From positions 119,466,869-119,530,868 of the forward strand of contig CM060843.1 in the NCBI GenBank assembly GCA_030762175.1: 64,000 bases of DNA. Direction: 5' to 3'. The number at the start of each line of letters is the position of its first letter. Positions within the stretch are counted from its first letter, which is position 1. The notes below the pieces were generated by a model, which saw only the letters and a list, made by a program, of their open reading frames with translations, was not told where the DNA came from and made no database searches. The DNA is from Metallyticus violacea (lineage: Eukaryota; Arthropoda; Insecta; Mantodea; Metallyticidae). Below, piece by piece: positions 33,095 to 43,925 of the stretch. The position numbers and the translations under genes were made by a program.

Positions 33095-33122
33095 TTTTTT
33101 TTTTTTTTTTTTTTTTTTTTTT
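33095..33122. repeat. Poly-T run of 28 nt
   Basis: T-run at the upstream edge of the LINE fragment. Confidence 0.9.
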
Positions 33123-33404
33123 GGATATTATCTCACTTCCATAGAACCAATTGAACTTTATGTATCATTAAGGAGACCTATGGATCTTCCCCATTGATGC
33201 CTGCTAGTCTTCTTTATATGTTGTTCTTCTTATTCACTTTCCTATTATTTTATTGATCTGTTCAGAAAAGGAAAGTTTTTTTGTCAAGTGTTATTCCAAA
33301 ATAATCTTAAATATGTAACCTCTAGTTTAGGTTTAAGTTACTTGCATTAGTGAAATAACAGTACTTCTTGGAAGGAAGAACTGTATTTCTGTCTCTTAGA
33401 TTGA

Positions 33405-33600
33405 TTTTATTTATTTGGTTGATTATGGATGCTCTTTTAACATCTCAGGTCATCAGTGTCCCTTTCAAATAAGGCATGAAATAGCCTATAAAGTTTGTTC
33501 AGAGCTCTCTTCATTCAGGCTTGAGGTTCTTTTATATGCCGTAAATCTACAACCCAGGATCCAGGACTTTACTTTCCTTCCAAAGTTAAGTTGGTCACAG
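33405..33600 (-). mobile_element. SINE-A fragment
   Basis: Minus-strand SINE-A body with GGTTGATTATGGATGCTC, CAGGTCATCAGTGTCCC and TCAGGCTTGAGGTTCTTTTA. It stops after TTCCTTCCAAAG and lacks the tRNA head. Confidence 0.8.
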
Positions 33601-34544
33601 GTTATGCTGGCCATAAGTAAACATTGGATCTTTAGGAAAAGACCAATTTTCTTTTATTGTACATATTCAAAGGATTTTAGTATCATACACAAATTATGAA
33701 AAAGGAATTATTGTGATGAAGTTCTATTTTGCTTTTTTTATTTAAATGCTTTTTTTTAGTAGAATTTATATTTTTAAAGCCTCTCTTTGTTGAGTTTATA
33801 AAATGAATATTTTTTAAGCTTTTTTTTTAAGTGTAATTGTGTAAAGATGCCAAAATGAAACTCAGTAAAGTGGTTTCATATAAGCAATAGTTGTGAAAAA
33901 TATACATAAAATGTTTGATGGCAAAATCAGTTCAACTTTCTTAAAGTCGGAACCGGCCCAATGGAGTTAGAAGGAGGAGAAATATTTGGTATAATAAAAG
34001 TTTTGGTGTATTGAAAATGCTTATATTATGTTTTCTTAATGCATAACCGCCCTTAATTTTACTCGTTTATCTTTTACAACAAAAACAGTATTTTATTTTA
34101 AAAAAACAAATGTGTATTAATAGTGAATGACAAATATAATCTTTTTTTTAAAGAAATCTCTCTAAAATATAGTTTATAAAATGTATTACAATTTAGGTTG
34201 ACTAGAATTTTATCATTCGGGCAACATAAGTTTATTATGATATGATAAGTGACACTTTGTGATGTTATTTACATATATTTTGCATTACTACTGATAATGG
34301 TTTCTATTTTAGCTCTTGATAGATTGCTGCAGAGAAGAAATACCATGTATTTCAGGAAGTAAAAATTCCCTCCATAAAGGACTTTTATGTACCAGCAAAC
34401 ACATAACACTCATTAATCGAATACTTATTTTAGCGAATTCCGAAAGTAGCTGTTGCGGTTGTACCCGTGAAAATATTTTTGAAAATTTCTTCAAATGACC
34501 ATCAATTCTACATATTAGGCACCAAAAACGACAATAAAATGTAT

Positions 34545-34768
34545 GTGTGTAAACGCTCTAGCGACCGAAACCTTTGTTTTTTTTTAACCTAAAGCGAAAT
34601 TTTAAAAAATCGCCGTAACGGCCGCGTTTTTTTTTCTCAACAAAACTGGGTATATGCCATTAAAATGTAATAGAAAAAAATTCTGCAGCTCAGCGAAATC
34701 AAACTATTGTGAGTAGGGGCTTACCTGAAACCAAAAATTAATAAAAGAAGTTTTTGCAACGAAACTTG

Positions 34769-34801
<33 letters not shown>

Positions 34802-35290
34802 CATATATATACACACATATATATGATATATATGATATATACGCTATATACATATATATATCATTTAAATAAAGTAAGAAAAATATGTTTCTGAAAATCA
34901 GGAAAATCGGACAATTAGGAGTGAAGGATACCTGAAATCCGACATTTAAAGAGTAGGGATTAACCTAAAGCGAAAATGTTAAAATCCTCTAGCGGTCGCA
35001 ATTTTTTCTCTCTCGACATCATTGTATGTCATTGAAACAAAATAATAAAATAGTGTCTGAAAATGAACGAAATTAAATAATTAGGATTGGAGGTTTACTA
35101 GAAACCCAACATTTAAAAATCGCTCTAGCGGCACCAATTTTGTTTTTTCGCAACAAAACTCGGTATGTACCATTTAAATAAAATAAACATCATTTCTGAA
35201 ATTTGGGAAATCTGGCCATTAGCAGTAGGGGTATACCTAAACACCGAAATTTAAAAGTACTCTGGCATTTAATTTTCTCTCAATTTTTTA
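34545..35290. repeat. Diverged tandem repeats of about 130-240 bp
   Basis: Four imperfect copies of a unit with ordered words: CTCTAGCG..., TTTTTTTCTC/GCAACAAAACT.GGTATGT, CCATTTAAATAAA, TTCTGAAAATCAGGAAA-like, TTAGGAGT...TACCTGAAA and C.GACATTTAAA. Units begin near 34545, 34610, 34970 and 35115. A GT/AT microsatellite (34769-34860) has grown in one unit. Non-coding. Confidence 0.65.
34769..34860. repeat. (GT)n(AT)n compound microsatellite
   Basis: GT run followed by AT-rich palindromic dinucleotides inside the diverged tandem array. Confidence 0.9.
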
Positions 35291-37214
35291 AAGGACAAAT
35301 TGTTTCTCATAATTCATAACCATACGTATGTTTTATTTCTGACAAAAGCATTTTCGTGAAGATAGCAACTGTGAGATATTAATCTTATGCCACGCTCATC
35401 ATTAAGCCGGTATCAAAAGAGGTGCCAGTCTAGAATTAACTGATTTTTTTTAAAGCTATCACACCATTCCACGTGCAGTTTTTTGCTGTTAAATCCTAGA
35501 CTGTTATTGGCTGAAGCTAAAGTATTATTGGTGCGGCAAGACAGAGAATCTCAATCTTTATCACTATATTAACAAAGGTTCTGGAAAAAAAAAATCCGTG
35601 GCGACTAATCACACTGTCCTGGCCCGTCTTCTGCAAGAGAAGGAAAATGGCCAGGGGTAGGTATGGGCTTCTGGTAGTAGACACATAGGTCACTGCTTTC
35701 TTCCAATTATGCAAATTCAATATGTAATTTCTCTGCTCTAACGCTCTAGATGCAAGCACAATAAAATATATCAATGCCTTTTCCCTATAAATTAAGTGTC
35801 CTTTTCCTGCCTATTTAAAAGAGTTTTAGGTATCTAAAACAAAAGTTTTAGTACTTTAATATCCTAAATCTAGTTGTAATTCATATCAGCAATATATTTT
35901 ACGTTTACATGCTAGATGCTGACGAAGCTCATATGGGCCCTACAGAATGCCTTTATACTGATTAACATTTTTGGCAATAAAATGAAATTAACTATAGTAC
36001 TTCATGATGAATATAGAAATCAGAGCGCTCTCAGTTTTGAAGACATCAATCATATAAAAATACGCTAATAAAGTTAACAACTGTTATTTAAGTTGTGAGT
36101 TTGTTAGTATGCAAGCAGAAGAAACCCTTTGCTGTTTGTTAATCGCAGTTAAGATTAAACGTTTAAAGAACGTTTTGAGGAAAGCAAGCCCCGAATATTA
36201 ATTGGTTTTATGATGTTCAAATAACTAAAGTACTCTAGACTTTAATTGTCTCAAACTACCATCAGAGCACTATTTTTGGAACTGGTATGGCATTCGTACT
36301 ATTAGTAATAGGTGCTGCTGTGTTCATAGTAATGGAGTAGTAGCTGCAAAGCTACTAAGGTGTCTTGGGGGAATAACCTCTATAGAGGTAATAAAGCCAA
36401 GCTCTTGTATTTTAGGTAGTTTTCAACAAATTCGGGATAGAAATAGTTGTATCTGAATAACATGTTTGTAGGTGGAACAGCAGAAACGTTCTGTTTTCGC
36501 TGCTGTTTTTCAGTTAACAGATGTGTGTGACGTCTATTACACCATTGTTATAATGGTCGTCTGAAGATAAGTAATAATATTTAGATCGTAGTACAATATT
36601 TTGTACATTACATTACCGTAAATGTTATGCTTTCTTATTTATTTTCACGAAATTTCAAATAATTTTAACCTAAACGTTTAACATATGTGCATTAACAAAG
36701 TATTCGGGGGTAACAACGCCATATTATGGCTGGGCTTTATTCGTAAATGTATCTTATTTTATGCATTTTTATGCTAAGAAATGTCATGTTTTACTAGTAT
36801 AGATGCCAGAAGTCAATGAGAAGAATCTACGTATGTATAGCAAGGTCCGAAAAGATGCTTGTTGATGCAGTCAGATTTGCCACACTAAGATAATACGTCC
36901 ATTTTAATCGGGGTTGTTATGCGACAGAATAACTCAACTAACCAATGTTGGTCATCAAGAGACTTAAGAAGTGTTGACATGTTTTGTGAAGCGAATAAGA
37001 TGAAAGACAATTTCGACAAAGAAAATAAAACATTAAGACTGTAGAGTGAAACATAATTAATGTATAATATTTCTATTGGAAGTATTGCTGCAATGACACC
37101 CGAGTTCGTCTGATTGCTTTCAGATAGCCATTAGCAGGGAGAAATAGTGTATATCAATATTCCCCCATTCCCCCATGGAACCTTCTTAAATAAAATTACA
37201 TTTTTTTAAGAGAA
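35291..37214. other. Intron 4 beginning, no recognisable feature
   Basis: Starts just after the exon 4 donor on the minus strand. Nothing recognised. Confidence 0.55.
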
Positions 37215-37220
37215 CACTAC

Positions 37221-37492
37221 CTCACAAACTCCTTGAATGTTGGCTCGACTCCTGCTGGCTGAGGTAATTTGGGATTCCAGTAGTACGACTCCGGAGACTG
37301 CAGGTCTTTAGTATGGGTCAGATTACCACCCTTTCTATATTTGGCGACAATGCGACTTCCGTAACGTCTGTAGAAATGGAGAGAGCCATGCTCGCGACCT
37401 GCCTCGGAATTCTCAAGTTTGTCGCGATACGCAGAGAGCAACCTTGCAAATGGATGTCGAACTACCAGCAGCTTCAAAGTACTACCCAAAGC
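37221..37492 (-). CDS. Carbohydrate sulfotransferase exon 4 (3'-phosphate binding site)
   Basis: Fourth exon, residues 161 to the split codon 251. The acceptor is TGTATTTTCAG at 37493-37503 and the donor is GTAGTG after 37221. The stretch VVRHPFARLLSAYRDK (residues 170-185) is the 3'-phosphate-binding motif of the family, with Arg172 and Ser180 the expected PAPS contacts. NLT at residue 217 is an N-glycosylation sequon, consistent with a lumenal domain. The exon is 272 nt, phase 0 in and phase 2 out; its last codon (AG/G, Arg) is completed by exon 5 to read EFVRYLID. The + strand ORF over this exon is a shadow. Intron 3 (37493-41239, about 3.7 kb) contains a homopurine tract, a SINE and a 222-bp tandem repeat. 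Confidence 0.93.
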
Positions 37493-37636
37493 CTGAAAAT
37501 ACAAAAGTGTTTATTGTTAGCTGTGGACATTCAGAACAGATGCTAAAACACAAACATGTGCAGAAAATTTTTATACTGAAACTACTCTCTTTAGAGAACA
37601 GAAGTTAAAGAAAATTGAATTACAAGTTCTTGCGTG

Positions 37637-37730
37637 TATTGCGCTGAACTTTACAGATTACATTATTTATTTATCTATTAGTATATTGCGCTGAACTTTA
37701 CAGATTACATTATTTATTTATCTATTAGTA
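37637..37730. repeat. 47-bp tandem duplication
   Basis: Two identical 47-bp copies (37637-37683 and 37684-37730) beginning TATTGCGCTGAACTTTACAG. Located 145 bp before exon 4 on the minus strand (intron 3). Confidence 0.9.
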
Positions 37731-37787
37731 TATATGGCGGCATTTGCGCAGTTCTGCAAATGTGTGAAATTTTCCTATTGCGGGAAC

Positions 37788-37881
37788 TTTTATAGTGAGT
37801 CAATTTCGAGAGCTTGTATTTTGTACAAAGTAATTTTATAGTGAGCCAATTCCGAGAGCTTATATTTTGTACAAAGTAATT
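37788..37881. repeat. Second 47-bp tandem duplication, unrelated sequence
   Basis: Two copies (37788-37834, 37835-37881) beginning TTTATAGTGAG, with three substitutions. Same period as the neighbouring duplication but different sequence. Confidence 0.9.
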
Positions 37882-38214
37882 TTATTTGATTCTGAGCTTT
37901 ATCTGTGCTACCTAGGAACGAGGCCAACTTCACTTTTTACTATAATTGTGAATAATTTTGTTTTCTGTAAGACATCTGACGGACAATAGAAATTGTAGTT
38001 TATAACCACGAGGAAGTAAATAGCTTAATCTAATGTTGTATTATCATCTTAAGAAACCTGTGCATTTTTAAAGTACAAAGCTGGCGGATATGCCAGTTGC
38101 TATAAATAATTCATGCAGTTCCCGAAAAAGGTCCCCCAAAACCTGATAGAATTCCTCAATCGTTAGCTCACTTTGCAAGGATTCTTTGTATATGCCACTG
38201 AGAGGAGCTTTGTT

Positions 38215-38480
38215 GATTTGCTTTATTAAGAACGCTTTATAACAGCTCAGGCCATCAGCGTCCCAGTCAACGGCCGATAAATTTTGCTCAGAGGCCTCTT
38301 CTTTCAGGTTTGAGGTCTTTTACGTGCAGTAAATCTACGACATGGGACCCACTGTTTTTCTTTCCTTCTGAAGGTAGCCATACTTAGAACTTTTACGGAA
38401 GTCATCGACTCTGGCCGCAGTTGAACCCGCGATTGGGTCTAGGAGGCAAGTATTTACCACTACACCACCAGGACCGACAC
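38215..38480 (-). mobile_element. SINE-A copy
   Basis: Full-length minus-strand copy in intron 3. The head at 38400-38478 has the B box (TTGAACCCGCGAT region) and CACCACCAGGACCGAC. The body has CGGCCGATAAATTTTGCTC and CAGGTTTGAGG. The tail end is near TTGATTTGCTTTATTAAG. Confidence 0.85.
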
Positions 38481-38844
38481 AGAGAAGCAAAGTTACTGTT
38501 ATGTAAATTGGAGATGGGAGGATTCAAGCTCAGTTTCCGTCAAAAGCAACTGAATGTAATAGTCTAAAAGTTCCAGCAGTATACTTTTCTATTGGGTTTC
38601 GTTCCGTTGGCAGTGTGCAGAACAAGTACCATTACGGCGTTAGGTAGTGGTAGAAGCTAATGGAAAGCGTGATCCCTTTACTGCGAAGCTTGCTCCAGGT
38701 GAGAACTTCATCTGTATACCATGGAAAACACACTTTTACTTCTCCTAGTCTGTATTGAATATTCTGCGTATGCGATATTCAACTACAACTAACTTTTAAC
38801 TCAAACCTTGATTTGACTCTTTCGTGTACTTCGAGATTAGTAAG

Positions 38845-39365
38845 GTACGTAGGAAGGAAATAAGAAAAGAAAAAAGAAAGAAATTGAAAAAATACGAAAG
38901 GAAGGAAGGAATGAAAAGAGGGAATGAGTAAAGGACCGGGAGACAGAAAAGAAAGAAAGGCATGGGAACAAGGAAAAAATGGTAGGAGTTAAGGAGGATG
39001 GAAGAGAAGAATAGAAGGTAAGAGGTAATAAGCTATGGAAGGAGGAAGACAAGTTAGAGGAGTACCTAAGGAAGTAGGAAAGGAGCGAAGAACGAAAGTG
39101 ATAGGGGGAAAATATTTAAAAATGAGGAAAAAGAAAACACAAAATGTAGGGTGAAACGGAAGTAAGGAGAGTGTGTGGGGAAATCTGGATAGAAGCAAGT
39201 AGAGGAGAAGGAAGGGATTAAAGGAAAGAAAAAAGATCGGGGAGGACGTAAAAAATGGAGGAAGAGAAGAAGTTAAGAATGGATTAAGGATAGGGGTAAG
39301 GAAGGAACATAGAGAGGCTGAAAGAAAAAAAATGGAAGAATAAGCAAGGAAGGAAGGAAGGAGAG
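38845..39365. repeat. Homopurine (GA-rich) tract of about 520 bp
   Basis: The plus strand is almost pure A/G (GGAAGGAAATAAG, GAAAGAAAGG, GGAAGGAAGGAAGG and similar) with rare pyrimidines. The long minus-strand frames here (38837-39052, 38989-39420) are Ser/Phe/Pro/Leu-rich artefacts of the pyrimidine strand and not genes. Confidence 0.9.
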
Positions 39366-40149
39366 GATTGAGGTATTCGGTTCCAATTATATAAAGTTTA
39401 GTATAACAACCAGGCGGCACGCTTTTAATGAAGGTTTGCTTTCACTTTATGTATGAATATTCATTTTTCCTGCGTTTTATTGAGAATTATCTCGTGTGAG
39501 TGAGAGTTACATAGAAAAATAACGTGAAATTGTGTTTGTTACATAAAAATAATAATTTAAACAGCTCTAAAATATAGTAAAAATAAATTAAATAAAGAAT
39601 CCTATGTACTGATTAACCTTCGTAATTTCTAATAACATAGCTTTTTATTTACATTGCCTTTAGCTATCAGGAAGTTTCCGGCTTGACGTATAAAACTCTC
39701 ACCAATTTTAAAACGCTGCGCCGTGGGTGATTTAAAACATAATCTATGGATAGACTAGAATACCAATTTCGATGCGAGCCATTTATCTGCGATTGACCAA
39801 CAAGTGTCGCGATAAGTTGTCGATTGTATGGATTTTTCAACAAAGAAAGACTGTCTCCAAATGTACTGGGTAGTGTTTGGGGAGTAGCTTCTTCCTCATA
39901 TTCCATCGGGAAGTAAGGGGCTAATCAGTTTCTTTTAGAAAGAGGAAACGTTAAAGTGGGGTTGGCTTTCGGAACTGTTTAAAGAAAGTGTCTTTTGTTC
40001 AGGAGGAAGTGCTCAAAAGAGCAGCTGAAGCTCAAAAGAAACATCAGCAAGGTTTAGGCTTTATGGTTATGTTCATTCATTCTCATAAGAAACTTCATGG
40101 CACGGTGAATGACTTCATTTCTTTCTGCAGCATCATGGTATCTATTCAG
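39366..40149. other. No recognised feature
   Basis: Intron 3. A short frame at 39988 (VQEEVLKRAAEAQKKHQQG) runs into the tandem array below and is not a family I know. Confidence 0.45.
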
Positions 40150-40795
40150 CACGGTTTTAGAGCGTTGTCAAACTATTCAGAATGTATATGTACTTTGAAC
40201 CTACTGTCTCAAGGGATGAAATTGTGGTTCTTTATTGTCATCCTCTTTCCTAACGGATATTCACCGGAGGAGGGGGGGGGGCGCAAACCAAGCGAAACAG
40301 CAGAAAATAACTCAAAAACAGTTGACCAAGCAAATCAAGGCAGCAATATTTTGAACTGTATCTATTTCAGCAAGGTTTTAGAGCTTTGCCAAACTATTCA
40401 GAATGTATATGTATATTGAACCTACTGTCTCAAGGGAGAAATTGTGGTTCTTTATTCTGATCCTCTTTCCTAACGGATATTCACCGGAGGAGGAGGGGGG
40501 GGGGCCCAAACCAAGCGAAACAGCAGAAAATAACTCAATAACAGTTGATCAAGCAAATCAAGGCAGCAATATTTTGAACTCTATCTATTTCAGCAAGGTT
40601 TTAGAGCTTTGCCAAACTATTCAGAATGTATATGTATATTGAACCTACTGTCGCAAGGGAGAAATTGTGGTTCTTTATTCTGATCCTCTTTCCTAACGGA
40701 TATTCACCGGAGGAGGGGGGCCCAAACCAAGCGAAACGGCAGAAAATAACTCAATAACAGTTGACCAAGCAAATCAAGGTAGCAATATTTTGGAC
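40150..40795. repeat. Tandem array, three copies of a 221-223 bp unit
   Basis: Copies start at 40150, 40371 and 40594. Each contains TTCAGAATGTATATGTA, GAAATTGTGGTTCTTTATT, TTCACCGGAGGAGG with a variable G-run, and AAACAGCAGAAAATAACTCA. Copies 2 and 3 are nearly identical, the first is more diverged. The unit length is not a multiple of three across copies, so the overlapping frames are unlikely to encode one repeat protein. It lies in intron 3, about 450 bp from exon 3. Confidence 0.9.
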
Positions 40796-41239
40796 TGTGT
40801 GAAAGTTTTATTTCCATGTTGACTTGAAGGAAAGGAACATCAGTGAATGCAGAGTATCCTGCACAATTGGCTGACTCAAGAGACACATGACAGAGGAATA
40901 TTGAGTTATTGTGTTCGCCTGCTTCATGACAATACGAACTCCAGTCCATACGATTATTATTCTGCCTCAATGAAGGATGCCCAGACTAGATCTCAGATTG
41001 TGGCAGCCAATAACTATTTCCTCTTCTTAAAAAGTGAAGAAAGATCTCCGGAAATAATGAAACAAAACATTTTGAAGCTTAAGCGTTTGAAGTATGGTGA
41101 GTTGTTTATTCAAAGATGTAAAAAGTGTTTTGAAGTTCAGTCTATTGTCTAAATTTAAAAATGATATTTCTGCAGGTTAAAAAGTTAATCCGGCCGGATA
41201 CTTTTGAAACATACCTCACATCACTGATTGATAACTGAC

Positions 41240-41411
41240 CTCTTCGGCTTCAGCGGAATCCAGTTCAGGATATATGCGCCGTGCTAATTCACTAAGTTGC
41301 TGTGTTGAGGAAGCCAAAATGTCTTCCGTGTAGCCACCCAGTAGGCACAAGTTGTACAACCAAGTGGTCGACGCTGCTTTGTAAATGGGACACCACGAAA
41401 ATTTATGTTCC
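41240..41411 (-). CDS. Carbohydrate sulfotransferase exon 3 (5'-phosphosulfate binding loop)
   Basis: Third exon, residues 104-160; too short and interrupted to appear as a long ORF. It opens after a TTTTGCAG acceptor at 41412 and closes at a GTCAGT donor. The key motif is WCPIYKAASTTW (residues 109-120), the 5'-phosphosulfate-binding loop that holds PAPS in Sulfotransfer_2 enzymes, with Lys114 as the expected catalytic/phosphate-binding lysine. The CPIYKAAST form is one I associate with arthropod members; vertebrate CHST8-14 have a Pro-Lys-Val/Ala-Gly/Ala-Cys variant. A conserved region follows (LARRIYPELDSAEAEE). The 172-nt length gives phase 2 in and phase 0 out. Intron 2 (41412-48534) contains the DD41D mariner and a SINE. 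Confidence 0.9.
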
Positions 41412-41893
41412 CTGCAAAATGATAATTCAAGTTAGGAAAACATTTATAATGCTAATTTCACTTCAGTTTCGTCCGAAAATCACATCATAAGTACTACTTA
41501 CTATAAAGCGAGAACTGAAAGAAAACGTTCCCACAACCTACAAGAGCTGAATCCCTTAGCGCCATCCGGTTCATCTAGTTTGTCTAAATTTATCTTTGTG
41601 TCACTTTACAACATACTTTCCTTAAAGTATAAAACTTTTCTCAGCGATAGTGTATTATTCATACAGTTTTCGGGAAGAAGGGTTGTCAATAGTTGGCAAA
41701 TCATTGGTTTACAGCCTCATGACTTAATAAGCTGGTGAAAATTCCTCCCTCGAAGATTTTCTTTCAGTTTTGGGAACATTACTGGGAACTGGCCCTGAAA
41801 GTAAGCAGAGTCGATCAGGAGTTCAAGCTCTGCTTTGTTAATTGCAGCAATTACAACACAAATGTATATTGTAGGATTGTTCTAAAGAAAAAG
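41412..41893. other. Start of intron 2 side, no recognised feature
   Basis: Immediately upstream of exon 3 on the minus strand. Nothing recognised beyond the splice acceptor. Confidence 0.5.
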
Positions 41894-42186
41894 AGTCGGT
41901 CCTGGTGGTATAGCGGTTACCATATTTGCCTCGTAGACTCAAGATCGCGGGTTCAATTTTGGTCAGAGTCGATGGACTTTTTCGGGGTAAAAATCTAAGT
42001 ATATGGATTCTTTCGGGGGGGGGGGGAGGAAGTAAAGTGTCGTAGATTTACGGCATATAAAAGAACCTCAAGCCTGAAAGAAGAGAATTCTGGACAAAAT
42101 TGATCGGCCGTTTCATGCTTTAAATTGAATGGGACGCTGATGACCTGAGATGTTAAAGAGAGTTCTAAATATACAAAATAAACAAT
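41894..42186 (+). mobile_element. SINE-A copy
   Basis: Full-length plus-strand copy flanked by a perfect 11-bp duplication TAAAGAAAAAG (41883-41893 and 42187-42197). The head GTCGGTCCTGGTGGTATAGCG has the A box and GGGTTCAATTTTGG a degraded B box. A ten-G run has expanded in the body. Confidence 0.88.
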
Positions 42187-42392
42187 TAAAGAAAAAGTGC
42201 ATTCCTCATCTCAACTTTCCGCGACGCTTATATTTTATTACATTTCGTAATTTTGAAATTAAGTTATAAAACAATGGGCTGTTCTTTATAAATAATCAAC
42301 CAGAATAACAATTTGTTCATCTCATTAAACAGACAACATTATTATGCGTATTTCATAGGAAGTGGAGGTCTCTCGTTACATTCTTACTTAGC

Positions 42393-42395
<3 letters not shown>

Positions 42396-42427
<32 letters not shown>
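42396..42427. repeat. Poly-T run of 32 nt
   Basis: Isolated T-run in intron 2 with no retroelement recognised beside it. Confidence 0.9.
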
Positions 42428-42429
<2 letters not shown>

Positions 42430-43769
42430 GATCACAGTGATGAACTAGACTCATTTGTAGTCACAGATATTTTTTAGAAGGTTTGGTTTGTCCGGCCGAA
42501 AGTGTCTTATATGTTGCTTATAAATGTTGACTCTCAATTGTTCTTCAGTAGGTTCGAGGTGCCCATCTTATGGTTTTGCTATCTCTGATTCTTTATCTAA
42601 AATATTATATCGTACACTATGTATGTGATGGCAGCTTGCCTGATGATCAGGATCATTCTCGCAACATTTAATTGTGCTTATATTTGTTTTTTTTTTTTTC
42701 TGTTGTGGCAATTTTTCAATAACTATCGCCATCATTTTTACAGAATGTTCAATTACATGATGAATGTTCAATTCAAGATACCATTTCCCCCCCCCCATAT
42801 CATAAGACAGTTCCATTCCTTCAAAGTTTCTAACGTATTTAGATGAATTTCAGAATGAGACATTGACTTCATGTGCAAGAATTCAATGACAACTCTTAGC
42901 TCGACGCTCCATTTTCCGAATGAATCAACACTTGTTATCATACAACTACAATGTAATGCAAGAATGTATGAACTTGAAACTGCGTATGCGGAATTTCTAT
43001 GAGTTATGTATCACGGATTCTAATTATTTTAAATATTAAGAGGTTTTCTTTGTTGTACTATATTGCATTTTTAAACTTTAAATGTTTGTATTTGGAAGAG
43101 AAGCAGCTGTATTAAATTTTTGTGTTACCTTTTACGGTGCCATGCAGGTAAATTTTGCAACATTCAATTTGAAGACAAGCATGCAGGGTTACTAAGTACT
43201 ATAGCACTTTTCATTGTGCTGTGCCAGTAAAATTTTGTGAAATTAAATTAGAGCAAGCACGGGGTCTATTACTATTTTGTTGTATTAATCATTGTGCTTT
43301 GCCATTAAACTTTTGCATTGTTTATTCTTACAGCAACGTTTAATGCACTTTTGGTGAATACTGTATGTTTCAATACTTATTTACTGTAACAAATGTATAT
43401 TTGTTATAACTATTATTCCGTAAATGAAACTACCCTCCCGGCCACACTAAAGGTGCCTTTCCGAACACGATTCCCAAATCGGACTCTATGCATTAAGTGA
43501 GGATGACAAATACAGCGCATGCCGCCGAGTCTTTGGCAAAGTCCGGCTGCGTACTGGGAAAAGCCAGACTTCAGGGCCGTATAATGCATGCGCTGGAACC
43601 AGCTTGTAGTTAGTTTGAGGGAAGCTTCCCCAGCTTGTGGCTGTGCGTTCGTATGTTAGCTGATTACTCCTTCATTAGTTGTGTCACTACATAAATATAA
43701 TCTTGAAGAACGGGGTTTTATGTGCGATATATATATGTAAAACGAATTCTTGCAGAGAAACGGAAAGGC
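42428..43769. other. No recognisable feature
   Basis: Intron 2. Two similar words (GTGCCATGCAGGTAAATTTTG / GTGCCAGTAAAATTTTGTG / TTGCCATTAAACTTTTG at 43137, 43221 and 43297) suggest a weak roughly 80-bp tandem repeat between 43130 and 43330. Confidence 0.4.
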
Positions 43770-43925
43770 GATGCACAAGAAAATATCTTGACATGTTCCA
43801 GATATTAAAACTGTTCGCCAACTTGTTAAAAAGTTACGAGATACAGGATTTCTCAATGACAAGAAACGTATTTCGAACAGCCATGTTCTTACGGAAGAAA
43901 GGTTGGATGAAATACGTAGATTCTG
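43770..43925 (+). pseudogene. Transposase N-terminal helix-turn-helix fragment
   Basis: Plus-strand frame reading VPDIKTVRQLVKKLRDTGFL, NDKKRISNSHVLTEERLDEI and RRFW. This is the pattern (P...T.R.LVKKFR.TGS, K......LTEERLDEI) of the DNA-binding domain in mariner/Tc3-like insect transposases. No catalytic domain follows, so it is a remnant or a displaced piece of an element. The ATG frame at 43679 reads it out of frame. Confidence 0.55.

Noticed and set aside
37313..37546. Plus-strand frame over sulfotransferase exon 4
   Set aside because: Shadow of the real minus-strand exon, with no family resemblance.
38837..39420. Two long minus-strand frames rich in Ser, Phe, Pro and Leu
   Set aside because: Reading of the pyrimidine strand of the homopurine tract, where stops are rare; low complexity and no domain.
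40847..41152. 101-residue plus-strand frame between the tandem array and exon 3
   Set aside because: No recognised family, antisense to the gene and inside intron 3; insufficient support.
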